Positions 32,888 to 40,500 of a stretch of DNA of 40,654 bases are shown here, one piece after another. Source of the DNA: Oscillospiraceae bacterium (lineage in GTDB: Bacteria > Bacillota > Clostridia > Oscillospirales > Oscillospiraceae). The notes beneath the pieces are model-generated. The model was not told the origin of the DNA. It did no database searches and was given only the letters and a program-made list of their open reading frames with translations. The stretch is taken from positions 1 to 40,654 of the forward strand of contig JAAWHG010000022.1 of the NCBI GenBank assembly GCA_022795735.1, in the 5' to 3' direction. Both the position numbers and the translations under genes were made by a program. Each line of letters starts with the position of its first letter. The stretch's first letter is position 1.

Positions 32888-32962
32888 GACAGGCTGGCGG
32901 TTCCCGCCGTATGTTCCTGACAGAAAGGCCTTGCAATTCCGCTCGAATTATGTTAACGTTAA
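32886..32962 (+). promoter_or_regulatory. Candidate promoter and operator of the DtxR-family gene
   Basis: TTGACA at 32886-32891, overlapping the rplL terminator T tract, and TATGTT at 32910-32915 have an 18-base spacer. The perfect palindrome TTAACGTTAA lies at 32953-32962, 32 bases before the start codon, a plausible autoregulatory metal box. Confidence 0.45.
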
Positions 32963-32994
32963 GGAAACATAAGCCAACGAAGGGAGCTGGCTCC

Positions 32995-33372
32995 ATGATT
33001 ATTCACGAATCCGCCGAGGATTATCTGGAAACCATCCTGGTCCTCAAGGAGCGCAAGGGCGTCGTCCGCTCCATCGACATTGCGCGGGAGCTGAATTTTT
33101 CCAAACCCAGCGTCAGCGTGGCCATGAAAAAGCTGCGGGAAAACGGGTATTTGGAGGTGGACGAGGAAGGGTACATCACCCTCCTGCCGCCCGGGGCGGA
33201 AATCGCCCAGCGGATTTACACCCGCCACCGTCTGCTCACCCGGTTTCTGGAGGGGCTCGGCGTCAGCCCGAAAAACGCCGCCGCCGACGCCTGCAAGATT
33301 GAACACGACATCAGCGCCGAGTCCTTTGAACGGATTGTCTCCTTTGCCAAGGCCAGGGGGCTTTTGGATTAG
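32995..33372 (+). CDS. DtxR/MntR-family metal-dependent regulator, short form
   Basis: A 125-residue protein with the winged helix (IDIARELNFSKPSVSVAMKKLRENGYL) and dimerisation region of DtxR-type regulators but no SH3-like third domain. Metal ligands by alignment are Asp9 and Glu12 (EDYLETI), His78 (YTRHRL), Cys100, Glu103 and His104 (DACKIEHDI). Asp at the first site is MntR-like whereas Cys100 is DtxR/IdeR-like. AGGGAG lies 8 bases before ATG 32995. It represses metal uptake or storage genes when bound to Fe(II) or Mn(II); no metal transport gene is adjacent. It sits between rplL and the convergent rplA. Confidence 0.88.
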   Translation: MIIHESAEDYLETILVLKERKGVVRSIDIARELNFSKPSVSVAMKKLRENGYLEVDEEGYITLLPPGAEIAQRIYTRHRLLTRFLEGLGVSPKNAAADACKIEHDISAESFERIVSFAKARGLLD

Positions 33373-33380
33373 CTTTCCAT

Positions 33381-33425
33381 AAAATACGCGCCGCAGGCTG
33401 AATCCTGCGGCGCGTCTGTATTTTA
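33381..33425. terminator. Bidirectional terminator between the DtxR-type gene and rplA
   Basis: A 12-bp perfect core (acgcgccgcagg / cctgcggcgcgt) is flanked by aaaat and attttatt and ends both convergent transcripts. Confidence 0.9.
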
Positions 33426-33432
33426 TTGTAAT

Positions 33433-34122
33433 TTAATACTTCGCGGTATTGACGCGAACGCCGGGGCCCATGGTGGAGGCCAGGGTGCAGCTGCGGATAT
33501 ACTGGCCCTTGGCGGCGGCGGGCTTTGCCTTGACAACCGCGCCGATCAGCGCGTCGAAGTTCTCCTGGAGCTTCTCGGGGCCAAAGGAAGCCTTGCCGAT
33601 GGGGCAGTGGATGATGTTGGTCTTGTCGAGGCGGTACTCGATCTTACCGGCCTTGACCTCGTTTACGGCTTGGGCGACGTTGGGGGTGACGGTGCCCGCC
33701 TTGGGGGAGGGCATCAGGCCCTTGGGGCCGAGAACCTTACCGAGGCGGCCGACGATGCCCATCATGTCGGGCGAGGCGACGACCACATCGAAGTCAAACC
33801 AATTCTCCTTGGTGATCTTCTCCACCAGCTCCATGCCGCCGACGTAATCGGCGCCCGCTTCCTTGGCCTCGTCCACCTTGGCGTCCTTGGCGAACACCAG
33901 AACCCGGCGGGTCTTGCCGGTGCCGTTGGGCAGGACGATGGCGCCGCGGACCTGCTGGTCGGCGTGGCGGGAGTCAACGCCCAGCTTGATATGGACCTCG
34001 ACGGTCTCGTCAAACTTGGCGGTTGCGGTCTTGCAGACGAGGCCGAGCGCCTCGGGAACTTCGTACTGGACGCTGCGGTCGATCAGCTTGGCGCTGTCTT
34101 GATATTTTTTACCTCTGAACAT
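33433..34122 (-). CDS. rplA: 50S ribosomal protein L1
   Basis: A 229-residue L1 protein ([65 protein letters not shown]). It binds 23S rRNA at the E-site stalk. AGGAGGGG precedes ATG 34122, 16 bases after the rplK stop. It is the last gene of the minus-strand rpmG-secE-nusG-rplK-rplA cluster; rplJ, the expected next gene, is on the other strand. Confidence 0.98.
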   Translation of the reverse strand: MFRGKKYQDSAKLIDRSVQYEVPEALGLVCKTATAKFDETVEVHIKLGVDSRHADQQVRGAIVLPNGTGKTRRVLVFAKDAKVDEAKEAGADYVGGMELVEKITKENWFDFDVVVASPDMMGIVGRLGKVLGPKGLMPSPKAGTVTPNVAQAVNEVKAGKIEYRLDKTNIIHCPIGKASFGPEKLQENFDALIGAVVKAKPAAAKGQYIRSCTLASTMGPGVRVNTAKY

Positions 34123-34138
34123 ATGCTTCCCCTCCTAA

Positions 34139-34564
34139 TCAGTCCACAACGGTGACGCCCATCGAGCGGCAGGTGCCTGCCACCTGGCTCATGGCGGACT
34201 CGATATTGGTGGTGTTCAGGTCGGGCATCTTCTTCTCGGCAATCTCGCGAATCTGGGCCTTGGTGATGGTGCCCACCTTGTCCTTGTTGGGAACGCCGGA
34301 GGCCTTGTCCAGGTTGATGGCCTTCATGACGAGGGCGGGGGTGGGGGGGGTCTTGGTGATAAAGGTGAAGCTCCGGTCGGCGTAGACCGTGATGACGACG
34401 GGAATCTTAAAGCCCGCCTGGTCCTTGGTCCGCTCGTTGAACTCCTTGATAAACTGCGCGATGTTCACGCCGTGCTGGCCGAGCGCCGGGCCCACTGGGG
34501 GGGACGCGGTGGCCTTGGCGGCGGGGATTTGCAGCTTGATATAGCCTGTTACTTTCTGTGCCAT
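34139..34564 (-). CDS. rplK: 50S ribosomal protein L11
   Basis: A 141-residue protein of standard length ([44 protein letters not shown]), located at the GTPase-associated centre. AGGAGGTG lies 8 bases before ATG 34564; an upstream in-frame extension to 34612 is not coding. The 94 bases back to the nusG stop hold a GC-rich stretch (gtgcgcccgcgcgggcgc) that forms a stem and may be part of an L1 or L11 control region. Confidence 0.98.
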   Translation of the reverse strand: MAQKVTGYIKLQIPAAKATASPPVGPALGQHGVNIAQFIKEFNERTKDQAGFKIPVVITVYADRSFTFITKTPPTPALVMKAINLDKASGVPNKDKVGTITKAQIREIAEKKMPDLNTTNIESAMSQVAGTCRSMGVTVVD

Positions 34565-34658
34565 AAAACAGCACCTCCTGAATATTGTGGTAATGCGCCC
34601 GCGCGGGCGCACAGTGGCGGGGCCTGAGCCCCTCCCACATCCTGACGGAGCCGGTCCG

Positions 34659-35186
34659 TCACTCTGAGGCCCGCTCTATCTGGTCGAGCTCCAGGTCCAC
34701 CGGGTTTTCCCGGCCAAACATGGGCACCAGGACGCGGACATAATTCTTTTCGGGTTCGAGCACGTCCACCACGCCGACAACGCCCTGCATCGGGCCGTCG
34801 ATGATGGAGACGCGGTCGCCCACTCCATAACCGAGCACGATCTCCCGCTTCTCGACGCCCATCTTGAGCACCTCCTCCTCGGTGAGGGGGGTGGGCTTGG
34901 TACCGGAACCGACAAAGCCGGTCACACCGCGGACGTTGGTAATCGCGTACCACACCTGGTCGGACATAATCACCTTCACCAGCACGTAGCCGGGGAAGAC
35001 CTTCCGCTCGTAGGTTTTCTGCACGCCGTTCTCGCCCAGTTCGGTGACGGTCTCCATGGGGATGGCCACCTGATGGATGACGTCCTCCATGTGCCGGTTT
35101 TCCACCGTCTTCTCGATGGTCGCCTTCACTGTGTTCTCATAGCCGGAGTAGGTATGCACCACATACCATTTCGCTGCTTCCGCCAT
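34659..35186 (-). CDS. nusG: Transcription elongation/antitermination factor NusG
   Basis: A 175-residue protein with the NGN domain ([51 protein letters not shown]) and a KOW domain ([19 protein letters not shown]). It binds RNA polymerase and affects pausing and Rho-dependent events. Its start lies 11 bases after the secE stop, with GAGGGTCG as ribosome site. Confidence 0.98.
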   Translation of the reverse strand: MAEAAKWYVVHTYSGYENTVKATIEKTVENRHMEDVIHQVAIPMETVTELGENGVQKTYERKVFPGYVLVKVIMSDQVWYAITNVRGVTGFVGSGTKPTPLTEEEVLKMGVEKREIVLGYGVGDRVSIIDGPMQGVVGVVDVLEPEKNYVRVLVPMFGRENPVDLELDQIERASE

Positions 35187-35197
35187 TCAGACGACCC

Positions 35198-35431
35198 TCA
35201 TTTCACCAGCCCGATGATGCCGTTGACAATCAGGCCCGCGACGCCGTCGAAAATCCAGACAAAGAGCCCCACCGCCAGCACGCAGAGCAGGACGATCAGG
35301 GTGTTGTTGACCATTTGGCTCTTGGTGGGCCAGACGACCTTTTTCAGCTCGCTCCTGAGCTCACGGAAAAACTTCCCGATGCGCTTGAAGAAGCGGACAA
35401 ACGCATTGGGCTTCTTGCTTGCTTCTGCCAT
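35198..35431 (-). CDS. secE: Preprotein translocase subunit SecE
   Basis: A 77-residue short-form SecE with an amphipathic helix (FFRELRSELKKVVWPTKSQM) and a single membrane segment (TLIVLLCVLAVGLFVWIF). It stabilises SecY in the translocon. It starts 13 bases after the rpmG stop. Confidence 0.96.
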   Translation of the reverse strand: MAEASKKPNAFVRFFKRIGKFFRELRSELKKVVWPTKSQMVNNTLIVLLCVLAVGLFVWIFDGVAGLIVNGIIGLVK

Positions 35432-35444
35432 GATTACACCTTTC

Positions 35445-35594
35445 TTACTTCGTCTCGTTGTGGACGGTATGCTTTCTGCAGAACCTGCAATACTTCTTCA
35501 TCTCGAGACGGTCGGGGTCGTTCTTCTTATTCTTCATTGTGTTGTAGTTCCTCTGCTTGCACTCGGAACAACGGAGCGTCACTTTTACGCGCAT
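35445..35594 (-). CDS. rpmG: 50S ribosomal protein L33, zinc-binding form
   Basis: A 49-residue L33 (begins [19 protein letters not shown]). Cys9, Cys12, Cys36 and Cys39 form the zinc site, so it is the C+ type. AGGAGGTG lies 6 bases before ATG 35594. It heads the rpmG-secE-nusG-rplK-rplA transcript. Confidence 0.96.
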   Translation of the reverse strand: MRVKVTLRCSECKQRNYNTMKNKKNDPDRLEMKKYCRFCRKHTVHNETK

Positions 35595-35704
35595 GTTTCG
35601 GCACCTCCTTAATTCTGCCTCCCTGTATCATCGCCGGCGATTGCAAATAAATTATCCCGGGACTGAAAAAGCACAAAATAAGCCCTCTTTCACAGGTAAA
35701 AATC

Positions 35705-35733
35705 ATTATAGCACATTGATTTCCCCAGGTCAA
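35705..35733 (-). promoter_or_regulatory. Promoter of the rpmG-secE-nusG-rplKA operon
   Basis: On the minus strand TTGACC (35733-35728) and TATAAT (35710-35705) have a 17-base spacer. The leader is about 105 bases. Confidence 0.85.
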
Positions 35734-35742
35734 TCCATTTTT

Positions 35743-35771
35743 TTGACTTTTCCAGGGAAATATGCTAGAAT
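35743..35771 (+). promoter_or_regulatory. Promoter of ruvX
   Basis: TTGACT at 35743-35748 and TAGAAT at 35766-35771 have a 17-base spacer. It stands back to back with the rpmG promoter, with 9 bases between the two -35 boxes. Confidence 0.85.
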
Positions 35772-35808
35772 TGCCGGGTTAAAACAACCGGAAAGGGCGG
35801 AGAGCGGC

Positions 35809-36237
35809 ATGAAAGTCATGGCAATTGATTATGGAGACGCGAGGACGGGGGTTGCGATTTCGGACGCCGGGGGCTTTATCGTGGGGCGCACCACGGTCGT
35901 TCCCTCCTACAACCCGGACAAGGCGCTGGCCGCCCTGGCGGCGCTGGCGAAGGAGAACGGCGTGGAACGGCTGGCCGTCGGGCTGCCCAAGAACATGGAC
36001 GGAAGCGAGGGGGAACGGGCGGCGCTCTGCCGGGCCTTCGCGGCGCGGCTGGCGGAGGCAACCGGACTGCGCGCCGACCTATGGGACGAACGGCGCACCA
36101 CGGTAGACGCCCACCGCATTTTATCCGACAACGGCCGGTTCGGAAAGAAGCGGAAGGAACAGGTGGACGCCGTCGCGGCCTCGCTGATTTTGGAGGGGTA
36201 TCTGGATTTTCTGCGGCGGGGCGGCGGTTCGGTCTGA
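35809..36237 (+). CDS. ruvX: Holliday junction resolvase-like protein RuvX/YqgF
   Basis: A 142-residue RNase H-fold nuclease: AIDYGDARTGVAISD with the first catalytic Asp, GLPKNMDGSEG, LWDERRTTVDAHRIL with the catalytic Glu, and EQVDAVAASLILEGYLD with the last acidic residue. In bacteria the family acts in 16S rRNA 5' end maturation and perhaps in junction resolution. The last coding bases are part of an 18-base direct repeat that continues past the stop. Confidence 0.95.
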   Translation: MKVMAIDYGDARTGVAISDAGGFIVGRTTVVPSYNPDKALAALAALAKENGVERLAVGLPKNMDGSEGERAALCRAFAARLAEATGLRADLWDERRTTVDAHRILSDNGRFGKKRKEQVDAVAASLILEGYLDFLRRGGGSV

Positions 36238-36266
36238 ACGAAAGGGGCGGTCTGAACGAAAGGGGC
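36231..36266 (+). repeat. 18-base tandem direct repeat across the ruvX stop codon
   Basis: The unit ggtctgaacgaaaggggc occurs twice without a gap (36231-36248 and 36249-36266). The first copy carries the ruvX stop codon. Confidence 0.95.
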
Positions 36267-36298
36267 GGTCCGCCCGCAATGGGGGCGAACCGCCTTTT
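36264..36298 (+). terminator. Terminator of ruvX
   Basis: A 12-bp stem with one mismatch (ggcggtccgccc / gggcgaaccgcc) is followed by TTTT. Confidence 0.85.
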
Positions 36299-36307
36299 CC
36301 GCATGTT

Positions 36308-36487
36308 TTACCGCCAGTCAATGAGTGTGAAGCCGTCTTCACCGAGGGGGAAGGAGTAGCCGGTGAGCTTTACCGGTTCGCCGCCGTTTTGGGACGCTAT
36401 GTACACATCCCAATCTGCGCCGCCGTCCGAAAACGAACGGCTTGTCTCAGCAGTACTCGCCACCTTGATTATGAGGCCAAAACGGGT
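36308..36487 (-). pseudogene. Remnant of a protein C-terminal end
   Basis: On the minus strand a frame of 59 codons runs from just after a TAA (36490-36488) to a TAA at 36310-36308, with no start codon and ribosome site of normal kind. It encodes a protein-like tail including DGGADWDVYIASQNGGEPV and LTGYSFPLGEDGFTLIDWR. It reads as the surviving 3' end of a gene whose front part was deleted. I do not recognise the family. Confidence 0.45.
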
Positions 36488-36496
36488 TTACTTGTT

Positions 36497-36527
36497 AGGC
36501 CGGGACTGAAAGCAGCCCCGGCCTTTT
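36497..36527 (+). terminator. Orphan terminator-like hairpin
   Basis: An 8-bp stem (aggccggg / cccggcct) with a 12-base loop and TTTT lies just upstream of the gene remnant; no plus-strand gene precedes it directly. Confidence 0.55.
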
Positions 36528-36586
36528 GTATTTTTACAGCTTTGGTACAAGAAACGCGCGAATCTGTCTATTTGCCGAGACCAACG

Positions 36587-36955
36587 TTAACCTTTTTTCT
36601 TTGGCTTCCTGAAGATTTCCGACACCCCCACGAACAGCAAAAACACGCCGAAGACCTTTCGCAGCAGGGCGGCGTCGATCATGGTGGCAACCCACGCGCT
36701 CAACGCCGCCGTGGCCAGCCCGGCCAACGCCGCCGGAACGGTGGCCTTCCACGCAACCTGCCCGCTCTTGACGTGAAAAATCAAGCTCGCCGCCGCTGTG
36801 GGCAAGAAAAACAGCAGATTGATGGCCTGGGCGGTGCGCTGTTCCATCTGCAAAACGGCGGTCATCCAAACCATCAGCAGCGACCCGCCGCCGATACCGA
36901 ACCCCGACAGCACCCCGCAGGCCGCCCCCGCCGCGATCGCGACCGCCGCCGTCAC
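36587..36955 (-). CDS. Half-size TauE/SafE (TSUP) membrane protein, second half
   Basis: A 122-residue membrane protein with about four hydrophobic segments. CGVLSGFGIGGGSLLM near its start matches the glycine-rich motif found at the start of each half of TSUP transporters, which export sulfite, sulfonates or other small anions. The start is GTG 36955, overlapping the stop of the other half in GTGA. The C terminus FRKPKKKG is strongly basic and likely cytoplasmic. Full-length TSUP proteins are about 250 residues, so this and the preceding gene together make one. Confidence 0.8.
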   Translation of the reverse strand: MTAAVAIAAGAACGVLSGFGIGGGSLLMVWMTAVLQMEQRTAQAINLLFFLPTAAASLIFHVKSGQVAWKATVPAALAGLATAALSAWVATMIDAALLRKVFGVFLLFVGVSEIFRKPKKKG

Positions 36956-37311
36956 CGCATCAGGAGCTGTACCCCGCCCCAGAGGATCACAGCGCCCAGC
37001 AGCTTATGCAGCACGTTGGCCGTCATCTTCTTAAACAGCAGCCCGCCCAGGCCGCCGCCAATGACCCCGCCCAGCAGGTAGGGCCACGCCTCGCCAAACG
37101 GCAGCGGCTCCCGCATGGCGAACACCGCAATGGACGTCAAGCTGAGCGGCAAAATAATGCTGATTGCCGTGGCGAAGGCTTTTTTGTCCTCCAACCCGCA
37201 CCAGCCAACCAGCAGCGGCACCAGCACCATCCCGCCGCCGGCTCCCAGCAGCCCGTTAATCAGGCCCGCCGCCGCGCCGGACAAGGCGCTCCTCGTCTTG
37301 GAAATCTCCAT
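36952..37311 (-). CDS. Half-size TauE/SafE (TSUP) membrane protein, first half
   Basis: A 119-residue membrane protein with about four hydrophobic segments. AGLINGLLGAGGGMVLVPLLV is the N-terminal TSUP motif. GGAGGG in the 3' arm of a hairpin is the ribosome site for ATG 37311. The stop overlaps the GTG of the second half. Either the two products assemble as a heterodimer or the pair is a full-length gene split by mutation; separate start signals favour two real genes. Transported anion unknown. Confidence 0.8.
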   Translation of the reverse strand: MEISKTRSALSGAAAGLINGLLGAGGGMVLVPLLVGWCGLEDKKAFATAISIILPLSLTSIAVFAMREPLPFGEAWPYLLGGVIGGGLGGLLFKKMTANVLHKLLGAVILWGGVQLLMR

Positions 37312-37352
37312 AAAAAATCCCTCCGTTCCGCTATTTTGCGTCCAACGGAGGG
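37312..37352 (-). promoter_or_regulatory. Terminator-like hairpin that contains the TSUP ribosome site
   Basis: On the minus strand ccctccgtt (37352-37344) pairs with aacggaggg (37327-37319), followed by ATTTTTT that runs directly into ATG 37311. The structure can end tcdA transcripts and also hide the GGAGGG site of the TSUP gene. Confidence 0.7.
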
Positions 37353-37359
37353 CCTTTAT

Positions 37360-38070
37360 TCATTCCGTCAATTGCCGGATCACATACCCCGCCAGCAGCA
37401 GTCCCGCCGCCGACGGCACCCACGACACCGAGCCAGGAATCTCCCGCCGGCCCGGCGGCGGCGCTTCGGGCTGGGTGGGCTTGCGCGGCGGCTCCTCGCT
37501 GTAGACGACGGTATGTCCCTTGACTCCCCGCGCCCGCAGCTCTTTGCGCATCACCCGCGCCAGGGGACAGCCCTTTGTCTCCGAAACATCGGCCACCCGC
37601 AGCAGCGAGGGGTCCAGCTTGTTGCCCGTGCCCATCGCGCTGACAATGGGAATCCCCCGCGCCCGCGCCTCCAGGATGAGACTCAGTTTGCAGGAGACCA
37701 GGTCAATGCAGTCCACCACGTAGTCGTACCTCGCCCCGTCGAAAAAACGCGCCTTGTCCGCCTCGCGGTAGAGCCACGGCAGGGCCCGTACCCGGCAATC
37801 GGGGTCGATATCCAACGCCCGCTCCGCCATGACTTCCGCCTTATTCCGGCCCAGGGTGGACCGCAGGGCGATCAGCTGCCGGTTGAGATTGGTCTCTCCC
37901 AACTCGTCGTTGTCCACAAAGGTCAGCCGTCCCACGCCGCCCCGCACCAACGCCTCGGCGCACCAGCTTCCCACGCCGCCGATGCCGAATACCGCCACGT
38001 GGGCTTCTCGCAACCGTGCCATCGCGGCGGGGCCGAGCAGCATTTCCTGCCGCAGGAACGCCCGTTCCAT
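37360..38070 (-). CDS. tcdA: tRNA threonylcarbamoyladenosine dehydratase
   Basis: A 236-residue E1-like enzyme. The ATP site GIGGVGSWCAEAL, FVDNDELGETNLNRQ and the YDYVVDCIDLVSCKLSLI region match TcdA/CsdL. It makes the cyclic form of t6A at position 37 of tRNAs that read ANN codons. The C-terminal hydrophobic helix (AAGLLLAGYVIRQL) is typical. Ribosome site AAAGGA lies about 10 bases before ATG 38070. It is the gene after the parvulin protein on the minus strand, separated by a terminator. Confidence 0.93.
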   Translation of the reverse strand: MERAFLRQEMLLGPAAMARLREAHVAVFGIGGVGSWCAEALVRGGVGRLTFVDNDELGETNLNRQLIALRSTLGRNKAEVMAERALDIDPDCRVRALPWLYREADKARFFDGARYDYVVDCIDLVSCKLSLILEARARGIPIVSAMGTGNKLDPSLLRVADVSETKGCPLARVMRKELRARGVKGHTVVYSEEPPRKPTQPEAPPPGRREIPGSVSWVPSAAGLLLAGYVIRQLTE

Positions 38071-38096
38071 CCCTCCACATCCTTTCTTCCAGCAAG

Positions 38097-38126
38097 AAGG
38101 GGGACGGAACCGCGTCCGTCCCCCTT
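38097..38126. terminator. Terminator between the parvulin gene and tcdA
   Basis: A 12-bp perfect stem (aagggggacgga / tccgtccccctt) with a 6-base loop; T-rich flanks occur on both sides, the better one on the plus strand. Confidence 0.75.
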
Positions 38127-38133
38127 CCGTTTT

Positions 38134-39501
38134 TTAGTCCTTGTTGGTAAGGCTCATGCCAAAGCCGCCGGTGGTCACCGTCATCGAAGCGCCCAGCGCA
38201 TTGGTCCACGACTCCAGCTCCTGGGTACGCAGCGCACCCAGCGCCTCGTTATACAGCGGGCTCTTGCCCTGGCCCACGAAGTACATCACGTGCGCGCCGT
38301 ACTCGGTCTCCACCACGCCGGTATCGCCGGGCTGGCGGGCCGGGTCGAAGCACCAGTCGTTGAAGGTCTCCACCATCTGCCCGGGGGTCACGCCCTCGTA
38401 GATACCGCCCTGGGCCGCGTTGCCGTCGGCGGAATGCTGCTTTGCCAGCTCGCCGAAAGCCGCCTCGGTCTGCTCGCCGGCCTGATACGCCGCCAGCACC
38501 TCATCGGCCTTGGCCTTGGCCTGTTCGGCGGTGACCGTCTCGTCCGACTTAATCAGGATGTGGCGGACGTCAATGGTCTGCCCGTCATCGTACTTGGTCC
38601 AGTTGTCCACAAATTGGGCCACCGTCCACTCCTCGCCGCTCTGGACCACCGTTGTCTCGCCGTTGGTCCGAGCGGGGTCGGCCAGCCAGTCGTGCAGCTC
38701 GGCGGGCAGGACGTTCAGCTTCTGGTCGCTGTAGAGGGTCGCGTCGTCCGACTCGTAATTCTCGGCCTCGCCCTCGGGGGCGTGCTGCCGGGCCTGCTCG
38801 GCGAAAGCCGCTTCGCTGCCCGCCGCCGCGTCGGCAAAGGCGTTGGCCTCCTCCTCGCTGTCGAGGTAGAAGGTGCGGTAGGAGACGGTGTCCAGTTCTT
38901 CCCGGTGGGATTCGTAGTAGTTATTGACCTCTTCGTCGCTGAACGCGGTGGCCTGCTGATGGGCCGCGCCGTAGAGGCCGGCGATCTGGGTCAGCTCCAG
39001 ATATTCCCGATAGCGGTCTATATCGCAGCCCACGCCGTAGGCGGCGGTGAGATAGGCCTGTCCGTTGGCGTAGCCGAAGTAGCCGGCGTAGGTGTCAAGA
39101 CTGGCAATCTCGGCTTCCAGGGATTCCTTCTGCGCGTCGGTCATGGCAAAGCCGTTGCGCAGGGCCTCGTCGTAGACCGCGTAGGTTTTGGCCATTTCCT
39201 CGTTGGTCAACGATTCCAGCATTTCAACGGGGGAACCAGCGTTCTGCTGGGAAACCGCGTTGTAGAAGAAGTTATACATCGCCGGGCTGACCTTGTGCGA
39301 ACCGACAGTAGCGGCGGTGGTCCAATGGTGCAGCACGCCCGAGTTCAAGATCCCAAAGAAAATGGCCGCCACCGCCAGCACCGCGACAAATATGCCGCCC
39401 GCAATCCACGTGCCCCGGCTGGAGCCCTTTTGATCCACCGGCTTGGCCACGTTCTGGCCCTCGTCCTGCCGGCGTTTTTTCTTTTGCTGGGATGCGCTCA
39501 T
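38134..39501 (-). CDS. Membrane-anchored parvulin-type peptidyl-prolyl isomerase (PrsA/SurA-like)
   Basis: A 455-residue protein: basic N terminus, one membrane segment at about 31-53, a SurA-like helical region and a C-terminal parvulin domain starting with IDVRHILIKSDE. The segment GGIYEGVTPGQMVETFNDWCFDPARQPGDTGVVETEYG closely resembles the parvulin end of the zinc-ribbon protein at 2557, showing shared descent, but there is no zinc ribbon here. It would fold secreted or wall proteins outside the membrane. The ribosome site GAGAGGA lies 11 bases before ATG 39501, and a micro-ORF ATG-AAA-TCA-TGA overlaps the start. Confidence 0.88.
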   Translation of the reverse strand: MSASQQKKKRRQDEGQNVAKPVDQKGSSRGTWIAGGIFVAVLAVAAIFFGILNSGVLHHWTTAATVGSHKVSPAMYNFFYNAVSQQNAGSPVEMLESLTNEEMAKTYAVYDEALRNGFAMTDAQKESLEAEIASLDTYAGYFGYANGQAYLTAAYGVGCDIDRYREYLELTQIAGLYGAAHQQATAFSDEEVNNYYESHREELDTVSYRTFYLDSEEEANAFADAAAGSEAAFAEQARQHAPEGEAENYESDDATLYSDQKLNVLPAELHDWLADPARTNGETTVVQSGEEWTVAQFVDNWTKYDDGQTIDVRHILIKSDETVTAEQAKAKADEVLAAYQAGEQTEAAFGELAKQHSADGNAAQGGIYEGVTPGQMVETFNDWCFDPARQPGDTGVVETEYGAHVMYFVGQGKSPLYNEALGALRTQELESWTNALGASMTVTTGGFGMSLTNKD

Positions 39502-39539
39502 GATTTCATCCGTCCTCTCTCATATTTTAAACACGCGAT

Positions 39540-39568
39540 ATTATATTGCATTTTCGCGGAGGTTGCAA
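39540..39568 (-). promoter_or_regulatory. Promoter of the parvulin gene
   Basis: On the minus strand TTGCAA (39568-39563) and TATAAT (39545-39540) have a 17-base spacer. Confidence 0.75.
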
Positions 39569-39622
39569 GGTCTTTTGTGAAATACACAGAATATTTACAA
39601 TTCGGACCCGCCGTTTGAAGCG

Positions 39623-40336
39623 CTAAACATAGTATTCCGCAAAGGTGTCCAGGCAAATACAGCCCAGGCGGCCACCGTAGACGCAGCCGCAGTTGATGCC
39701 GATCAGCCTGTCCTGGCGGAAAATCTGCGTGCCCTCCTCCCCAATGCGCTCCCGCTCATAGAGCAGCGGCGTCGGGGTGTGGCCAAAGACCAGGTACCGG
39801 TCGTCGAAATACCGGCTTCCGATGTCCGGCTTGCCCTGAATCAGCTCACCGATGCCGTAGTCACCGAGCGGGCGACCGGGGGCGAAATTTTCCAAATTCG
39901 CGTGGACCAGGACGAACCGGTTGCCGCCGCAGGAAACCTCCGCCGTCCGTTCCAGGCGGGACAGCTCGTCGAGGACCAACTGCCGTCCAGCCAGGGGCAG
40001 GCGGGTAAATTCCTCCATCACCGCCGCGCCGCCGTCCGATTTCCAGGAGAGGACCTGCTGGAGCCGAGCGGCCAGAACATCGTCCCGCGTTCCGTCCGAC
40101 GACAGCTCCTCCTGGAGCCAGGGCAGGCAGATCATCGCGGCGAACTCCTGATTGCCCAGCAGTACCTGCGCGTTGGGCTTGAGCGAGAGGTCGTGCAGAA
40201 TGCGCAGGCCTTCGGGCCCCCGGCCCAGGACGTTGCCCAGGACGTAGAGGAAGTCGTCCGGCCCGAAATCGATCTGCGCCAACAGCGCCTCGTATTTGTC
40301 CCAGAGGCCGTTGATGTCCGAGACAGCGTAGTGCAT
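39623..40336 (-). CDS. Degenerate serine/threonine-phosphatase-like metallophosphoesterase
   Basis: A 237-residue protein with the overall plan of bacterial PrpA-type phosphatases. The metal-binding motifs are altered: DxHG is Asp7-Ile-Asn9-Gly, GDxxDRG is Gly34-Asn35-Val-Leu-Gly38-Arg-Gly, and GNHE is Gly-Asn62-Gln63-Glu. The later His residues are kept (LVHANLEN His145, FGHTPTP His186). Three positions expected to bind or position the two metals are therefore changed, so normal phosphatase activity is unlikely. AGGAGGAG precedes ATG 40336. The gene is intact with no frameshift, so it may have a binding or regulatory role. Confidence 0.8.
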   Translation of the reverse strand: MHYAVSDINGLWDKYEALLAQIDFGPDDFLYVLGNVLGRGPEGLRILHDLSLKPNAQVLLGNQEFAAMICLPWLQEELSSDGTRDDVLAARLQQVLSWKSDGGAAVMEEFTRLPLAGRQLVLDELSRLERTAEVSCGGNRFVLVHANLENFAPGRPLGDYGIGELIQGKPDIGSRYFDDRYLVFGHTPTPLLYERERIGEEGTQIFRQDRLIGINCGCVYGGRLGCICLDTFAEYYV

Positions 40337-40442
40337 AACGCTCCTCCTGATTACACTGTTTTGCGGTATTATAGCATACCGGGGTGGAAAATGCTACATC
40401 CGGCCTTAAAATTCGCAAGCGGACAATCCGTGAAAAAAACTG

Positions 40443-40471
40443 TTGACAAAAAAGGAATGTTTGGGTATAAT
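40443..40471 (+). promoter_or_regulatory. Promoter of the tRNA genes
   Basis: TTGACA at 40443-40448 and TATAAT at 40466-40471, both full consensus, have a 17-base spacer, 30 bases before the first tRNA. Confidence 0.9.
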
Positions 40472-40500
40472 TGTTTTTGCCCTCTTGATGACGGGCACAT

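Noticed and set aside
34565..34612. Upstream extension of rplK
   Set aside because: Standard L11 length and the AGGAGGTG site place the start at 34564.
37006..39618. 870-codon plus-strand open frame
   Set aside because: It crosses three convincing minus-strand genes (TSUP, tcdA, parvulin) and their terminators; its product has no family features. High GC explains the lack of stops.
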